A stretch of 64,000 nucleotides of DNA from Betaproteobacteria bacterium HGW-Betaproteobacteria-3 (lineage in GTDB: Bacteria; Pseudomonadota; Gammaproteobacteria; Burkholderiales; Burkholderiaceae_C). Below, in pieces: positions 1-7,770 of this stretch. The translations under genes were made by a program, and so were the position numbers. Position 1 is the stretch's first letter. Every line of letters starts with the position of its first letter. The stretch spans positions 62,001-126,000 of the forward strand of contig PHCI01000006.1 in NCBI GenBank assembly GCA_002842205.1, written 5' to 3'. The notes below the pieces were generated by a model that searched no databases, was not told where the DNA came from, and worked only from the letters and a program-made list of their open reading frames with translations.

Positions 1-1
1 C

Positions 2-976
2 GAAGAAGCGCTGCGCCACGCGGTGGAACTCACCTCCAAAGAGAAGGTGGACGTGCTGGCCGGTGGCTTTTTGTCGAACATCGGTCTGGCGCTGGCCGAC
101 CATGCGGCAAAAAACAAGCGCCTGTTTGTGGCCAGCGAGCCGCTGACCGACGCCATCGTCTGGGACAAGGGCAACCGCTACACCTTCCGCCTGCGCCCCA
201 GCACCTACATGCAGGCCGCCATGCTGGTGGAAGAAGCCGCCAAGCTGCCGGCCAAACGCTGGGCCACGATCGCGCCCAACTACGAATACGGCCAGAGTGC
301 CGTGGCCAGCTTCAAGGAACTGCTCAAGGCCAAGCGTCCCGACGTGGAATTTGTGGGCGAGCAGTGGCCCGCGCAAGGCAAGCTGGACGCGGGCAGCACC
401 CTGTCGGCCATCATGAACAGCAAGCCCGACGCGATCTTCAACGTCACCTTTGCCGCCGACCTGGCGCGCCTGGTGCGCGAGGGCAACCAGCGCGGCGTGT
501 TCCCCAGGGTGCCGGTGGTGTCCATGCTGTCGGGCGAGCCCGAATACCTGGACGTGCTGAAAGACGAAACGCCCAGGGGGTGGATCGTCACCGGCTACCC
601 GTGGGACCAGATCGACACCCCGGCCCACGCCTCGTTCACCGCCAACTACTACCGGAAGTTCAACGAGAACCCCAAGGTCGGCTCGGTCGTGGGCTACGCC
701 ACGATGCAGGCCATTTTTGCCGCCATCAAAAAGGCCGGCAGCACCGACAACGAAAAGCTCGTCACTGCCATGCGCGGCCTCAAGTTCAACACCCCGTTCG
801 GCCCCGCCGAGTTCCGCGCCATCGACCAGCAGTCCACCATGGGCGCCTTTGTGGGCAAGCTCGACGTGCGCGGCGGCAAGGGCACCATGGTGCAGTGGCG
901 CTACGCCGACGGCAAGGCTTACCTGCCGAGCGACGCGTATGTGAAGGCGCGCCGACCGGCTGAAGCGATGCGCTGA
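2..976 (+). CDS. branched-chain amino acid ABC transporter substrate-binding protein (5' partial)
   Basis: This is a periplasmic solute-binding protein of the type I (LivJ/LivK) fold, which captures an amino acid or amide for an ABC importer. The frame is open to the left edge, so the signal peptide and first part of lobe 1 lie outside; about 324 residues remain. The middle has the family's alternating lobe pattern, and the C-terminal third (residues from YATMQAIFAAIKKAG to FGPAEFRAIDQQSTMGAFVG) is typical of the family. No transporter partners are visible downstream, so they may lie upstream. The ligand cannot be named from sequence. The stop codon coincides with the start of a 94-bp repeat that also begins at the stop codon of the reductase-like gene ending at 2586. 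Confidence 0.85.
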   Translation, partial: EEALRHAVELTSKEKVDVLAGGFLSNIGLALADHAAKNKRLFVASEPLTDAIVWDKGNRYTFRLRPSTYMQAAMLVEEAAKLPAKRWATIAPNYEYGQSAVASFKELLKAKRPDVEFVGEQWPAQGKLDAGSTLSAIMNSKPDAIFNVTFAADLARLVREGNQRGVFPRVPVVSMLSGEPEYLDVLKDETPRGWIVTGYPWDQIDTPAHASFTANYYRKFNENPKVGSVVGYATMQAIFAAIKKAGSTDNEKLVTAMRGLKFNTPFGPAEFRAIDQQSTMGAFVGKLDVRGGKGTMVQWRYADGKAYLPSDAYVKARRPAEAMR

Positions 977-1064
977 CCGCGTGACAGGTCATTTGCTACC
1001 TAAAATATAGCTAACTATGACCATTATACGTGGACTTGGGGCCTGTTTGGCTTGAAATCTGGCC
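971..1064. repeat. 94-bp direct repeat, copy 1
   Basis: This stretch begins with the CGCTGACC that contains the stop codon of the preceding gene and is about 88% identical by eye to 2581-2674. Its core (TATAGCTAACTATGACCATT, then ACGTGGACTTGGGGC) is a divergent relative of the interspersed family with core TTTGACGGGGGCT seen elsewhere in the window. The two copies lie in the same orientation and bracket three small genes. Confidence 0.85.
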
Positions 1065-1129
1065 AAACAGGCGCCTCCAGGCGGCTGGTCTCAGTCCGTC
1101 GGGTACCACGCTACATTGAGGAGGGATTG

Positions 1130-1192
1130 ATGACCAACTTATGGAGCAGCGTTCAAGTTATAGGGCAGGGAGTGCTCTATACATTGCGCTAG
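1130..1192 (+). CDS. possible 20-residue leader peptide
   Basis: A 20-codon frame starts at an ATG preceded by a strong ribosome-binding site (GAGGAGGG, 6 bases upstream) and ends with TAG directly before the ATG of the next gene (TAGATG). The next gene has no good ribosome-binding site of its own, so this frame may be translated to couple it. The peptide (MTNLWSSVQVIGQG...) resembles nothing I recognise. It could instead be a remnant of a longer gene. Confidence 0.35.
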   Translation: MTNLWSSVQVIGQGVLYTLR

Positions 1193-1450
1193 ATGACAAA
1201 GTCCAAGCGCCTCACAAAGCAGGACGTAGAAAACGCTCTGCGGAATGTTCTTGACCTCGACGGTTCGGATACGCACGACACCTTTGACCTCTTCCTTAGC
1301 TGGCCAATCGAAGATCCGACTTTGGAAGTGATACGAACGGAATGTCTTGCGGTTTGTCTGGCCGATCTTCGCCCGCAGCGCGGGAAAGATCTTGGTGAAG
1401 AGTCTGAACAGTGGATAAGGAGGAAGCTCAATGAGTTGCAATCGAGGTAG
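1193..1450 (+). CDS. hypothetical protein, 85 aa
   Basis: A small soluble, charged protein. It has an N-terminal basic stretch (TKSKRLTKQDVENALRNVL), a central FDLFLSWPIEDPTLEVIRTECLA and a helical C-terminus (WIRRKLNELQSR). I do not recognise a family. The composition is protein-like and less GC-rich than the neighbours, which suggests acquired DNA. It lies inside the segment bracketed by the 94-bp direct repeats and may be translationally coupled to the short frame just upstream. Confidence 0.55.
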   Translation: MTKSKRLTKQDVENALRNVLDLDGSDTHDTFDLFLSWPIEDPTLEVIRTECLAVCLADLRPQRGKDLGEESEQWIRRKLNELQSR

Positions 1451-1581
1451 CTGGGCATCTAACCAGTCGACACAGTCGCGACAGCCTTCGGCTGCCGCTG
1501 GCCTCCAACCTTAACCATCGCAAGATTGCGTCAAAACCCGCCCGCGCCAATGCCTGATTTCCGTCTACAGGACCGCTGACC

Positions 1582-1974
1582 TTGGACTACTTTCCGACGA
1601 TCTTCGGCGTGGTTGTCCTGATCGGGATCGCCGTCTTCTTCTGGAGGCGAGAGGGACCCGGTTCAGGGCGTGCGTATGGGAACAGGATCGCTGCCCACAT
1701 CGGTATTCCAAAAAAGGTGTTCTGGCCGCTTCTCGAGAATGGAGTCGAGGGCTCGTCCCGCGAACTGCTCGCTTCGCTCCAACGGGACGGCGTGAGCATG
1801 GGCGTTGCCAGTGCTCGCGTTGCACCGGTGCTTGTCAGGGGCATGAAGCGACTCGAAGCGCGCTTCGGCACACAGGAAATGTACGAACACGCGAAGCCGC
1901 GAATCGCAGCGGTGCTCCCAGAGCCCGAAGGTGCCCATCAACGACCGGGAAGCGGGATGCCCAGCGATGCCTGA
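1582..1974 (+). CDS. hypothetical membrane-anchored protein, 130 aa
   Basis: The protein begins with a single hydrophobic helix (residues 4-20, PTIFGVVVLIGIAVFFW) followed by basic residues, so it is probably anchored in the inner membrane with the rest in the cytoplasm. The soluble part contains RIAAHIGIPKKVFWPLLENG and a second alpha-helical block (SRELLASLQRDGVSMGVASAR). The start is TTG and no clear ribosome-binding site is visible, so the start is uncertain. No family recognised. It sits within the repeat-bracketed module. Confidence 0.5.
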   Translation: MDYFPTIFGVVVLIGIAVFFWRREGPGSGRAYGNRIAAHIGIPKKVFWPLLENGVEGSSRELLASLQRDGVSMGVASARVAPVLVRGMKRLEARFGTQEMYEHAKPRIAAVLPEPEGAHQRPGSGMPSDA

Positions 1975-2028
1975 ACCCTCGCACAGGCACGGGCCGCTGC
2001 AGGCCGCACAGTTCGAACGGAGGACACC

Positions 2029-2586
2029 ATGGGACTCTTGACCTTCAGCATCAACGTCACCCTGGACGGCTGCGTCGACCACCAGGAAGGCATTGCCGAC
2101 GACGAGACACACGCCTTCTTCACCCGCATCATGGACGAGGGCGGGGCGATGCTGTGGGGCCGCGTTACCTACGAAATGATGGAAAGCTACTGGCCAGCGG
2201 TCGCCCGCGGCGACGTGGAGGCGCCGCCGGCTTTGCGCGAGTGGGCGGTGAAGCTGGAGGCCAAGCCGAAGTACGTGGTGTCGTCCACGCGAAACGACTT
2301 CCCGTGGAACAACAGCCAACACATCGGGGGCGACCTGCGCACCGGCGTACAGAAGCTCAAGGACGCGACGCCAGACGGCGTGCTTCTGGGCAGCGGCAAG
2401 CTCGCGACCGAACTGGACCGGCTGGGCCTGATCGACGAGTACAAACTGCTCGTGCACCCCCGGATCGTCGGCCACGGCCCGACCCTGTTCGAGAGCGGGC
2501 TGCCCAGCACGCGAAGGCTCGAGTTGATCTCGGCAAAGCCGCTTCGCAACGGCGCGGTCGCCATGCACTACCGGCGCGCGCGCTGA
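2029..2586 (+). CDS. dihydrofolate reductase family (RibD C-terminal domain) protein
   Basis: A 185-residue cytoplasmic protein of the RibD C-terminal/DHFR-like fold, a family of NAD(P)H-dependent reductases mostly of unknown substrate. The family pattern is visible: an N-terminal beta strand and SxDG-like turn (SINVTLDGCVD), then MLWGRVTYEMMESYWP around residues 43-58, KYVVSST, the nucleotide-site segment GVLLGSGKLATELDRLGLIDE and the terminal HPRIVGHGPTLF. The start ATG follows GGAGGACACC. It is not expected to replace FolA. Its stop codon marks the beginning of the second direct repeat. Confidence 0.85.
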   Translation: MGLLTFSINVTLDGCVDHQEGIADDETHAFFTRIMDEGGAMLWGRVTYEMMESYWPAVARGDVEAPPALREWAVKLEAKPKYVVSSTRNDFPWNNSQHIGGDLRTGVQKLKDATPDGVLLGSGKLATELDRLGLIDEYKLLVHPRIVGHGPTLFESGLPSTRRLELISAKPLRNGAVAMHYRRAR

Positions 2587-2674
2587 CCACGTGATGGGTC
2601 ATTTGCTATTTAAAATATAGCTAACTATGACCATTGCACGTGGACTTGGGGCTTGTTTGGCTTGAAAATCGGCC
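2581..2674. repeat. 94-bp direct repeat, copy 2
   Basis: Second copy of the repeat at 971-1064, same orientation, beginning at the stop codon of the DHFR-like gene. About 11 of 94 bases differ by eye. The two copies could recombine and excise about 1.6 kb carrying three genes. Confidence 0.85.
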
Positions 2675-2846
2675 AGCCTGGCGTGGCATGGCGGGTGTTC
2701 CCGTCCACTCGCGAACATTCAGGCGAAAGTTTTGAGTATCTGAACAACTTGAAGAGGATCGACATTGAAACTCGGTGGTCGACTGGCTCTGGCTCAAGGT
2801 CGCCGCGGGTGGCCTGGGCGAAACCGGGCGCGCGATACTCTGCGCC

Positions 2847-3680
2847 ATGAAACATCTGACGCTTCCTGGTGGCGAATCCGTTGCGGCCCTCGGCCAGGGT
2901 ACGTGGCGCATCGGTGACGACCCGGCCCGCCGCCAGGACGAAATCGACTGCCTTCGCCGCGGCATCGACCTAGGCCTGACGCTGATCGATACCGCCGAGA
3001 TGTATGGGGAAGGGCGTTCAGAGGCACTTGTAGGCGAGGCGATCGAAGGCCGGCGCAATGAGGTCTTCATCGTGAGCAAGGTCTACCCACACAACGCCTC
3101 ACGCCGCTCGATGCAGGCCTCGTGCGACAACAGCCTGAAGCGCTTGCGCATCGACGCGATCGACCTGTACCTGCTGCACTGGCAGGGCGACGTGCCGCTG
3201 GCGGAAACGGTGGAAGCGTTCGAAGCCCTTCGGCGCGCAGGCAAGATCCGCCACTGGGGTGTGAGCAATCTCGACACCGCGCTCATGCGCGAACTGCACG
3301 ATGTGCCCGCCGGCGCGGCCGTGCAGACCGACCAGGTGCTCTACAACCTCGGCCGGCGCGGTATTGAATGGGATCTGTTGCCATGGCTTCGTGAACGCCG
3401 CATCCCGGTGATGGCCTACTCGCCACTCGAAGAGGGCCGGCTCGTGCGGCAGCGCGGGCTGGTGGAGTTCGCCAAGCGCCAAGGGATGACGCCGGCGCAA
3501 GTGGCCATCGCGTGGCTGCTGGCGCAGGATGGCGTGATCGCGATCCCCAAAACCGGTAGCCGCCAGCGGCTTGAGGAAAATGCCCTGGCGCTGAAGCATC
3601 CGCTGACGCCAGCCCAGCTGCACGAACTCGACGCACTCTTTCCGCCGCCGAAGGGGCCTACGCCACTCGAGATGATTTGA
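2847..3680 (+). CDS. aldo/keto reductase
   Basis: A 277-residue NAD(P)H-dependent oxidoreductase with the TIM-barrel aldo/keto reductase fold. The catalytic tetrad region is visible: D in LGLTLIDTAEMYGEGRSE (Asp and Tyr), K in FIVSKVYP, and H in LYLLHWQG. The cofactor end is present as GVIAIPKTGSRQRLEENALAL. The ATG at 2847 was chosen because it starts the conserved first strand; the frame extends upstream without homology. The substrate cannot be predicted. It stands alone between the repeat and convergent mnmC. Confidence 0.88.
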   Translation: MKHLTLPGGESVAALGQGTWRIGDDPARRQDEIDCLRRGIDLGLTLIDTAEMYGEGRSEALVGEAIEGRRNEVFIVSKVYPHNASRRSMQASCDNSLKRLRIDAIDLYLLHWQGDVPLAETVEAFEALRRAGKIRHWGVSNLDTALMRELHDVPAGAAVQTDQVLYNLGRRGIEWDLLPWLRERRIPVMAYSPLEEGRLVRQRGLVEFAKRQGMTPAQVAIAWLLAQDGVIAIPKTGSRQRLEENALALKHPLTPAQLHELDALFPPPKGPTPLEMI

Positions 3681-3859
3681 GTGGCGAGTGCCCGAGTGTG
3701 CAAAAACGATGGTGGATTGGAGATGTCTGCTTCCGACCGTCAGACGCAGTTACACGCCTCCCGATCGCCAAGTGTGTTGGCCAGCGCCTCTTCCATTCTG
3801 CTGCCCAACGCCATCCAACCCCGGTGCGCGGCGCAACGGCTGGGATTGTTGGTTGCGAC

Positions 3860-5605
3860 TCACCCCTTGCCCGCACCCCTGTCGAACCGCCCGCTGTGCA
3901 CCCGCCTGGCCAGCGCCGTTTCCACCGGTAGCGGCTCTTGCTGCAGCCAGGCGGCCAGCAATTCACCACACAACACCGCCAGGCTGATGCCGCGGGAGCC
4001 CATGGCGGTGCTCACCCATACGCTGGGCAGGCGGGTGGGGCCCACGAGCGGCAGGCGGTCGGGCGTGGCGCAGCGCACGCCGGCCCAACCGCGCACCTGT
4101 CCGCTCGTGAATGCGCTCTCCAGCGCCTGCGCCGCGGCGGGCAGCAGCCCGCGCAGCCGGTCGAGGTTGGCGGCGTGGTCGGCGGGCTTGAGCAGGGGCT
4201 CGTCGACGTCGCGCTCGTAGCTGGCGCCCACAACCCACAGGCGTGCGCCGCCGCCCGTGTCAGGGGTATCGCCCGGGGCGACAGGCACGCCGGCCACCAC
4301 GCTGCCGTGGCCGTTGACGGGAAAGGGCGGCAACGCTGCCGCCAGGTCGGCGTCCATGGGGCCCCAACTCACCTGCCCGCGCACCGCCTGCAGCGGCGGT
4401 GCATCGTCATTCAGCAAGGCGCGCGTGGCGTAGCCCGCGGCCAGCACCACCAGTTCGGCCTCGGCCAGCACCTGGCCCGTGGCGTCCAGCAGCTGCCACG
4501 GTGGCGGCTCGTCGCCCACCAGATCGGTGCCGAACACGTCGGATGCCGGGCGCAGCGCCATGCTGGCCACGGCGCAACCGCCTAGCCATTCGATGCGGTC
4601 GTGCGCCAGCAGCGCCCGCACCAGTTGGGCCGGCCGGACCCAGGCGCCCTGCGGGTGCCACAGTGCTGCGTTCGAATCGGGCCGCAGGCCGGCGGCGCTG
4701 CGGTGCGCGGCGGTTGAGTCCTCAGTCCAGGCGCTGGCGGCGTCGCGGGCGTCGGGCAGGTGCCACTCGGGGGGCAGGGCGGCGGCGCCGTCCACGCGCT
4801 GTGCTTCCACGCGGTGTTCAAGCACGCCGCCGGGCTGCCAGTCTTCGCCTGCCCGCAGGTGCGCCAGCGCCACCTGCCGTGTGGCGCGCACGCCGGCCCG
4901 CGACAAGCGCGACAGCGGCGGGTCGTAGCGGCCTTCGAGCCGTTGCGTGTCGGGCTCCGGGCCCTCTACGCTGGCGACCTGAAAGCCGCATTCGGCCAGC
5001 GCATCCTGCAGCGGTGCGGCGGCGTACCGACTGGCCACGCGGGTGCCGCGCGCGCAGCACCGCGCCACGCCTTTGAGCGTGGCGACGCTCCACATGTCGG
5101 GGTTGGTGTCGGGCGAAAAACCGTCGAGGTAGACGCTGTCGGCCACCAGGCTGAGGTCGCGCAAGGCCTGCCGCACATCGCCCACAGCCAGGGTGAGCGT
5201 CACCAGCCCACCTTCAAACACCAGCCGGTGCACGCCCGGCAACAGGCCGTGCCATTGCGCGCACAGCGCGTCGGCCAGCGGCGCCAGTTCAGCGAAGGGT
5301 GCGGCACTGCGCAAGATGTCGTCGGCCGCGACCGGGAAGCCCTCGATGGCAGCGTAGTGCAGCAAGCCCGGGCGCACCGGGTCGGCCAGCCACGCCTGCC
5401 AGGTGGCCAGAAAGTTCAGGCCCAGACCAAAGCCGGTCTCCAGCACCCGCCACTGCGGGCGGCCGGCCCACTCGCGGGGCAGACCACAGCCGTCCAGAAA
5501 GACGCGGCGCGCCTGCTCGAGCGCGCCCGGCTGGCGGCGGTACAGGTCGTTGAAGCGTTCGCTGCGGGCGTTGCCGCTGGCGTCCCAGGCGACCGGTTCG
5601 GCCAC
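3860..5605 (-). CDS. mnmC: MnmC-like tRNA 5-methylaminomethyl-2-thiouridine enzyme with internal deletion
   Basis: MnmC is a bifunctional enzyme that completes mnm5s2U at the tRNA wobble position: an N-terminal SAM-dependent methyltransferase and a C-terminal FAD oxidoreductase. The methyltransferase half is present (residues 1-228; VLETGFGLGLNFLATW, DSVYLDGFSPDTNPDMW). The oxidoreductase half resumes at residue about 230 with LSRLSRAGVRAT and continues normally to GWAGVRCATPDRLPLVG. The expected FAD-binding Rossmann segment (GxGxxG and the following GASGLPAG-type region) is absent between them. The protein is 581 residues, against about 620-680 for the family as I recall it. The start is GTG, 5 bases after the yggX stop. 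The oxidoreductase activity is probably lost. Confidence 0.85.
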   Translation of the reverse strand: MAEPVAWDASGNARSERFNDLYRRQPGALEQARRVFLDGCGLPREWAGRPQWRVLETGFGLGLNFLATWQAWLADPVRPGLLHYAAIEGFPVAADDILRSAAPFAELAPLADALCAQWHGLLPGVHRLVFEGGLVTLTLAVGDVRQALRDLSLVADSVYLDGFSPDTNPDMWSVATLKGVARCCARGTRVASRYAAAPLQDALAECGFQVASVEGPEPDTQRLEGRYDPPLSRLSRAGVRATRQVALAHLRAGEDWQPGGVLEHRVEAQRVDGAAALPPEWHLPDARDAASAWTEDSTAAHRSAAGLRPDSNAALWHPQGAWVRPAQLVRALLAHDRIEWLGGCAVASMALRPASDVFGTDLVGDEPPPWQLLDATGQVLAEAELVVLAAGYATRALLNDDAPPLQAVRGQVSWGPMDADLAAALPPFPVNGHGSVVAGVPVAPGDTPDTGGGARLWVVGASYERDVDEPLLKPADHAANLDRLRGLLPAAAQALESAFTSGQVRGWAGVRCATPDRLPLVGPTRLPSVWVSTAMGSRGISLAVLCGELLAAWLQQEPLPVETALARRVHSGRFDRGAGKG

Positions 5606-5610
5606 GGAGT

Positions 5611-5883
5611 CTAGGCGCTGGGCGGCACGTAACCGGCGGCAGCGTCAGCGCCGGCGCCAAAGAAATGGTTTTCCATCTGGCGGGCCAGGTACTGGCGGGC
5701 CTTGAGGTCGGCCAGGTTCAGCCGGTTCTCATTGACCAGCATGGTCTGGTGCTTGAGCCAGGCGGCCCAGGCTTCCTTGCTCACGCTCTCCCAGATGCGC
5801 TTGCCCAGTTCACCGGGGTAGGGAGGGAAGTCGAGCCCTTCGGCTTCCTTGCCGAGCTTGATGCATTGAACGGTACGTGCCAT
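5611..5883 (-). CDS. yggX: YggX family Fe(II)-trafficking / oxidative damage protection protein
   Basis: A 90-residue cytoplasmic protein of the YggX family, linked to protection of Fe-S clusters from oxidative damage. The family signature is clear: [10 protein letters not shown] with the single conserved Cys near the N-terminus, [16 protein letters not shown], and the C-terminal [20 protein letters not shown]. Length matches the family (about 90). It is the first gene of a two-gene minus-strand unit with mnmC, which starts 5 bases after its stop. Confidence 0.95.
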   Translation of the reverse strand: MARTVQCIKLGKEAEGLDFPPYPGELGKRIWESVSKEAWAAWLKHQTMLVNENRLNLADLKARQYLARQMENHFFGAGADAAAGYVPPSA

Positions 5884-6021
5884 GACGGGTGCCTTTGGAG
5901 AGGTTAAACGAGGTTAATGGATGTTTTTGGAATAAAGAACTGAAAACTCGGTAGTTCCAGTTTGATCAATATGCTTTCAGACTCGCGTTTGTCGCAATTT
6001 CAATTCGCAAGGAAGCAAGTC

Positions 6022-7041
6022 ATGACGCAACGCCGCCACTTTATCAACCTTTCCATTGTCGCTGCCCTGACAGGGGCTGTGGCACTGCCCGCGCTGGCGC
6101 AAACGCCGCAGCCGGTGACCCTGCTGAACGTGTCCTACGACCCCACGCGCGAGTTGTATGTGGAATTCAACGCCGCATTCGCCAAATACTGGAAGGCCAA
6201 GACCGGCCAGGACGTGACGGTCAAGCAGTCGCACGGCGGCTCGGGCAAGCAGGCCCGTTCCATCATTGACGGTCTGGACGCCGACGTCGCCACCCTGGCG
6301 CTGGCCGTTGACACCGAGGCACTGCGCACCAAGGCCGGCCTGATTCCGCAGGGCTGGCAAAAGCGCCTGCCGCACAATTCATCGCCCTACACCTCGACCA
6401 TCGTACTCGTGGTGCGCCAGGGCAACCCCAAGGGCATCAAGGACTGGGACGATCTCGTCAAGCCCGGCGTCAGCGTGATCACGCCCAACCCCAAGACCTC
6501 GGGCGGCGCGCGCTGGAACTACCTGGCCGCCTGGGAATTCGCCAAGCGCAAATACGGCGGCGACGCCAAGGCGAAAGACTTTGTTGCCAGGCTTTACGCC
6601 AATGTGCCGGTGCTCGACTCGGGCGCCCGGGGTTCGTCGGTGACCTTCTCGCAGCGCAACCAGGGCGACGTGTTCATCTCGTGGGAGAACGAAGCCTTCC
6701 TGCTGAAAAAAGAGTTTGGCGACAAGATTGAAATCGTGGCGCCGTCCATCAGCATCCTGGCCGAGCCCGCCGTGACCGTGGTCGACAAGAACGTCGACAA
6801 GAAGGGCACCCGTGCCGTGGCCGAGGAGTACCTGAAGTACCTGTATTCCGACGAGGGGCAAGACCTGGCCGGCAAGCATTTCTACCGCCCGACCGCGGAA
6901 AAAGCCCAGGCCAAATACGCCAAGCAGTTCGCCAAGCTGACGCTGTTCAGGATCGAAGACGCTTTTGGCGGCTGGGACAAGGCCACCCAGGACCACTTTG
7001 CCGACGGTGGATCGTTCGACCAGATCTACACCCGCAAGTGA
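6022..7041 (+). CDS. sbp: sulfate ABC transporter substrate-binding protein
   Basis: Periplasmic sulfate/thiosulfate-binding protein of the Sbp/CysP family, which feeds the CysTWA importer; the permeases and ATPase are encoded at 23.5-26.5 kb. The 339-residue protein has a cleavable signal peptide ([20 protein letters not shown]...ALPALAQ). Family motifs include [44 protein letters not shown] and the C-terminal [11 protein letters not shown] 6022 was chosen because it follows AAGGAAG and begins the signal peptide; an upstream in-frame TTG has no support. It opens the sulfur region, just ahead of ssuE. Confidence 0.93.
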   Translation: MTQRRHFINLSIVAALTGAVALPALAQTPQPVTLLNVSYDPTRELYVEFNAAFAKYWKAKTGQDVTVKQSHGGSGKQARSIIDGLDADVATLALAVDTEALRTKAGLIPQGWQKRLPHNSSPYTSTIVLVVRQGNPKGIKDWDDLVKPGVSVITPNPKTSGGARWNYLAAWEFAKRKYGGDAKAKDFVARLYANVPVLDSGARGSSVTFSQRNQGDVFISWENEAFLLKKEFGDKIEIVAPSISILAEPAVTVVDKNVDKKGTRAVAEEYLKYLYSDEGQDLAGKHFYRPTAEKAQAKYAKQFAKLTLFRIEDAFGGWDKATQDHFADGGSFDQIYTRK

Positions 7042-7077
7042 TCCACGCGCAGTCCGCATCGCATTCAGGAACCCTTG

Positions 7078-7662
7078 ATGTCTGTTCTCCTCCTTGCCGG
7101 CAGCCCGTCCGAGCGCTCGCGCTCGGCCGCCTTGCTCGATGCGGTGTCTGCTCGGCTGCGGGCCGCTGGCGCCACGGTCGAGCGGCTGCAGATCCGCGAT
7201 CTGTCGCCCCAGGCCCTGCTGCTGGCCGATACGGGCAACCGCTCGGTGTCGGCGGCCATGGCCCAGGTGGCGCGCGCCAGCGCGCTGGTGGTGGCCACGC
7301 CGGTTTACAAGGCCGCCTACAGCGGGGTATTGAAGGTGTTTCTGGACCTGCTGCCGCAGTCGGCCCTGAAAGACAAGACCGTGCTGCCGTTGGCCACGGG
7401 CGGTAGCCCGCACCACATGCTGGCGCTGGACTATGCGCTGCGCCCGGTGCTGCAGTCACTTTCGGCCCGGCACATTCTTCCGGGCATTTACGCCACGGAC
7501 GCCCAGGTCACGCTCACGCCCGAAGGTGCTTACGACCTTGTTCCCGAAATCGGGCTCCGTCTGGACGAGGCCGTGACGGCCTTGCTGCAGGAGCGCCAGC
7601 GAATGCGCCCGCTGGCGGCCTTTGCGCCAGTGGCCTTCGCCAGCGTTCGATGTAGCTACTGA
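7078..7662 (+). CDS. ssuE: NADPH-dependent FMN reductase SsuE
   Basis: Cytoplasmic flavin reductase that supplies FMNH2 to the alkanesulfonate monooxygenase SsuD encoded three genes downstream. It is a 194-residue flavodoxin-like protein with the N-terminal FMN loop (LLLAGSPSERSRSAAL) and a second flavin/active-site loop (VVATPVYKAAYSGVLKVFLD) as in SsuE and MsuE. Start is ATG 7078, 36 bases after sbp. A GC-rich hairpin lies between this gene and ssuA. The assignment is secure from sequence together with the ssu neighbours. Confidence 0.92.
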   Translation: MSVLLLAGSPSERSRSAALLDAVSARLRAAGATVERLQIRDLSPQALLLADTGNRSVSAAMAQVARASALVVATPVYKAAYSGVLKVFLDLLPQSALKDKTVLPLATGGSPHHMLALDYALRPVLQSLSARHILPGIYATDAQVTLTPEGAYDLVPEIGLRLDEAVTALLQERQRMRPLAAFAPVAFASVRCSY

Positions 7663-7671
7663 CAAGCTTTG

Positions 7672-7690
7672 CGGCGGCCCATGGCCGCCG
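7672..7690. terminator. hairpin between ssuE and ssuA
   Basis: An 8-bp perfect stem (CGGCGGCC / GGCCGCCG) with a 3-base loop is followed by GTTTT. It could act as a weak terminator or attenuator, or as an RNA-stability element between ssuE and the binding-protein gene. The T-run is short. Confidence 0.4.
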
Positions 7691-7770
7691 GTTTTCCCGC
7701 CCTGCCTCCATCGTCCGCCCTTCGGGTGGCTGGAACCCCTTTGCCTGAAATCAACCGAGAAGGACTGAGA

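Noticed and set aside
3681-3859. Short + strand frames between the aldo/keto reductase and mnmC
   Set aside because: They run into the antisense of mnmC and show no ribosome-binding site or protein-like pattern. The gap appears to be simple convergent intergenic sequence.
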